5,860 nt of DNA from an uncultured Slackia sp. (GTDB lineage: Bacteria; Actinomycetota; Coriobacteriia; Coriobacteriales; Eggerthellaceae), in NCBI GenBank assembly GCA_934646845.1, contig CAKUEV010000125.1:1-5860 (forward strand), given 5' to 3'. Position 1 is the stretch's first letter, and every line of letters begins with the position of its first letter. The notes under the pieces are model-generated. The model saw only the letters and a list, made by a program, of their open reading frames with translations, ran no database searches and was not told the DNA's origin. A program made the translations under genes and the position numbers. Of this stretch, positions 5,720-5,860 are shown piece after piece.

Positions 5720-5860
5720 TTACAGGCGTTTCTCAACCTGTTCGATAATCAGGTTCACCGTATTCATCTCTTCGCGCTCAACTTCGGTAGGAGCAATCGA
5801 AACGCCGAATTCATCCTCGATATCGACGAGCAGCTCAACCGCCGCCATGGAATCGAGGAA
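5720..5860 (-). CDS. dltC: DltC, D-alanyl carrier protein (C-terminal 46 residues; 5' end outside window)
   Basis: The frame enters from the right edge and stops at TAA 5720-5722. It encodes FLDSMAAVELLVDIEDEFGV and 26 more residues ending VEKRL. The LDSM motif carries the serine that receives 4'-phosphopantetheine, and the helix after it (AAVELLVDIEDEFG) is the typical acyl-carrier recognition helix. DltC (about 80 residues) is the small cytoplasmic carrier that DltA loads with D-alanine and that hands it to DltB, so about 35 residues are missing here. Taken alone the fragment could be any acyl carrier protein, but its position just before dltD makes DltC by far the best reading. dltA and dltB should lie beyond the window's right edge. 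Confidence 0.9.
   Translation of the reverse strand, partial: FLDSMAAVELLVDIEDEFGVSIAPTEVEREEMNTVNLIIEQVEKRL

Noticed and set aside
1..5860. CRISPR array, insertion sequence, tRNA or rRNA
   Set aside because: I saw no regularly spaced direct repeats, transposase-like frame, cloverleaf sequence or rRNA-like conserved block.

Overview
The window looks like a chromosomal segment from a Gram-positive bacterium of moderate GC. The style of the proteins suggests an actinobacterium of the class Coriobacteriia (Eggerthellales-like). That placement rests on the DinB C-terminal extension, small alanine-rich membrane proteins and mixed ATG/GTG/TTG starts. It is my inference from protein character; no marker gene in the window proves it.

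Layout, left to right. (1) The 3' end of a plus-strand gene (2-343), probably the C-terminus of a family 2 glycosyltransferase, closed by a strong intrinsic terminator (365-390). (2) A complete minus-strand dinB for DNA polymerase IV (516-1817). (3) A 135-bp divergent intergenic region with a LexA-like site facing dinB, overlapping a near-perfect palindrome that sits just before the ribosome binding site of the next gene. (4) A 105-residue plus-strand membrane protein of unknown function (1953-2270). (5) A 207-bp gap between convergent genes with a 13-bp hairpin terminator. (6) A tightly packed minus-strand operon filling 2478-5860: the end of dltC, then dltD, a small dltX-like gene and a membrane-anchored penicillin-binding-protein-like serine hydrolase. 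dltA and dltB are not in the window and would be expected beyond position 5860.

In known dlt systems DltA loads D-alanine onto the carrier DltC, the MBOAT protein DltB passes it across the membrane with the help of DltX and DltD, and DltD completes transfer to a teichoic acid. The most interesting part here is the tail of the operon. A 66-residue single-pass protein overlaps the end of dltD by 4 bp and ends in FIYAAF, closely matching the C-terminal FIYNEF-type motif of DltX, which in classical operons lies ahead of dltA. Directly after it comes a serine hydrolase with SxxK, YxN and HxG motifs, a signal peptide and three C-terminal membrane helices. Its fold class includes FmtA of Staphylococcus aureus, which removes D-alanine from teichoic acids. 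A combined 'write and erase' D-alanylation operon is therefore a testable hypothesis. The acceptor polymer is also an open question if the host is an actinobacterium, because that phylum is not typically described as making Dlt-modified lipoteichoic acid.
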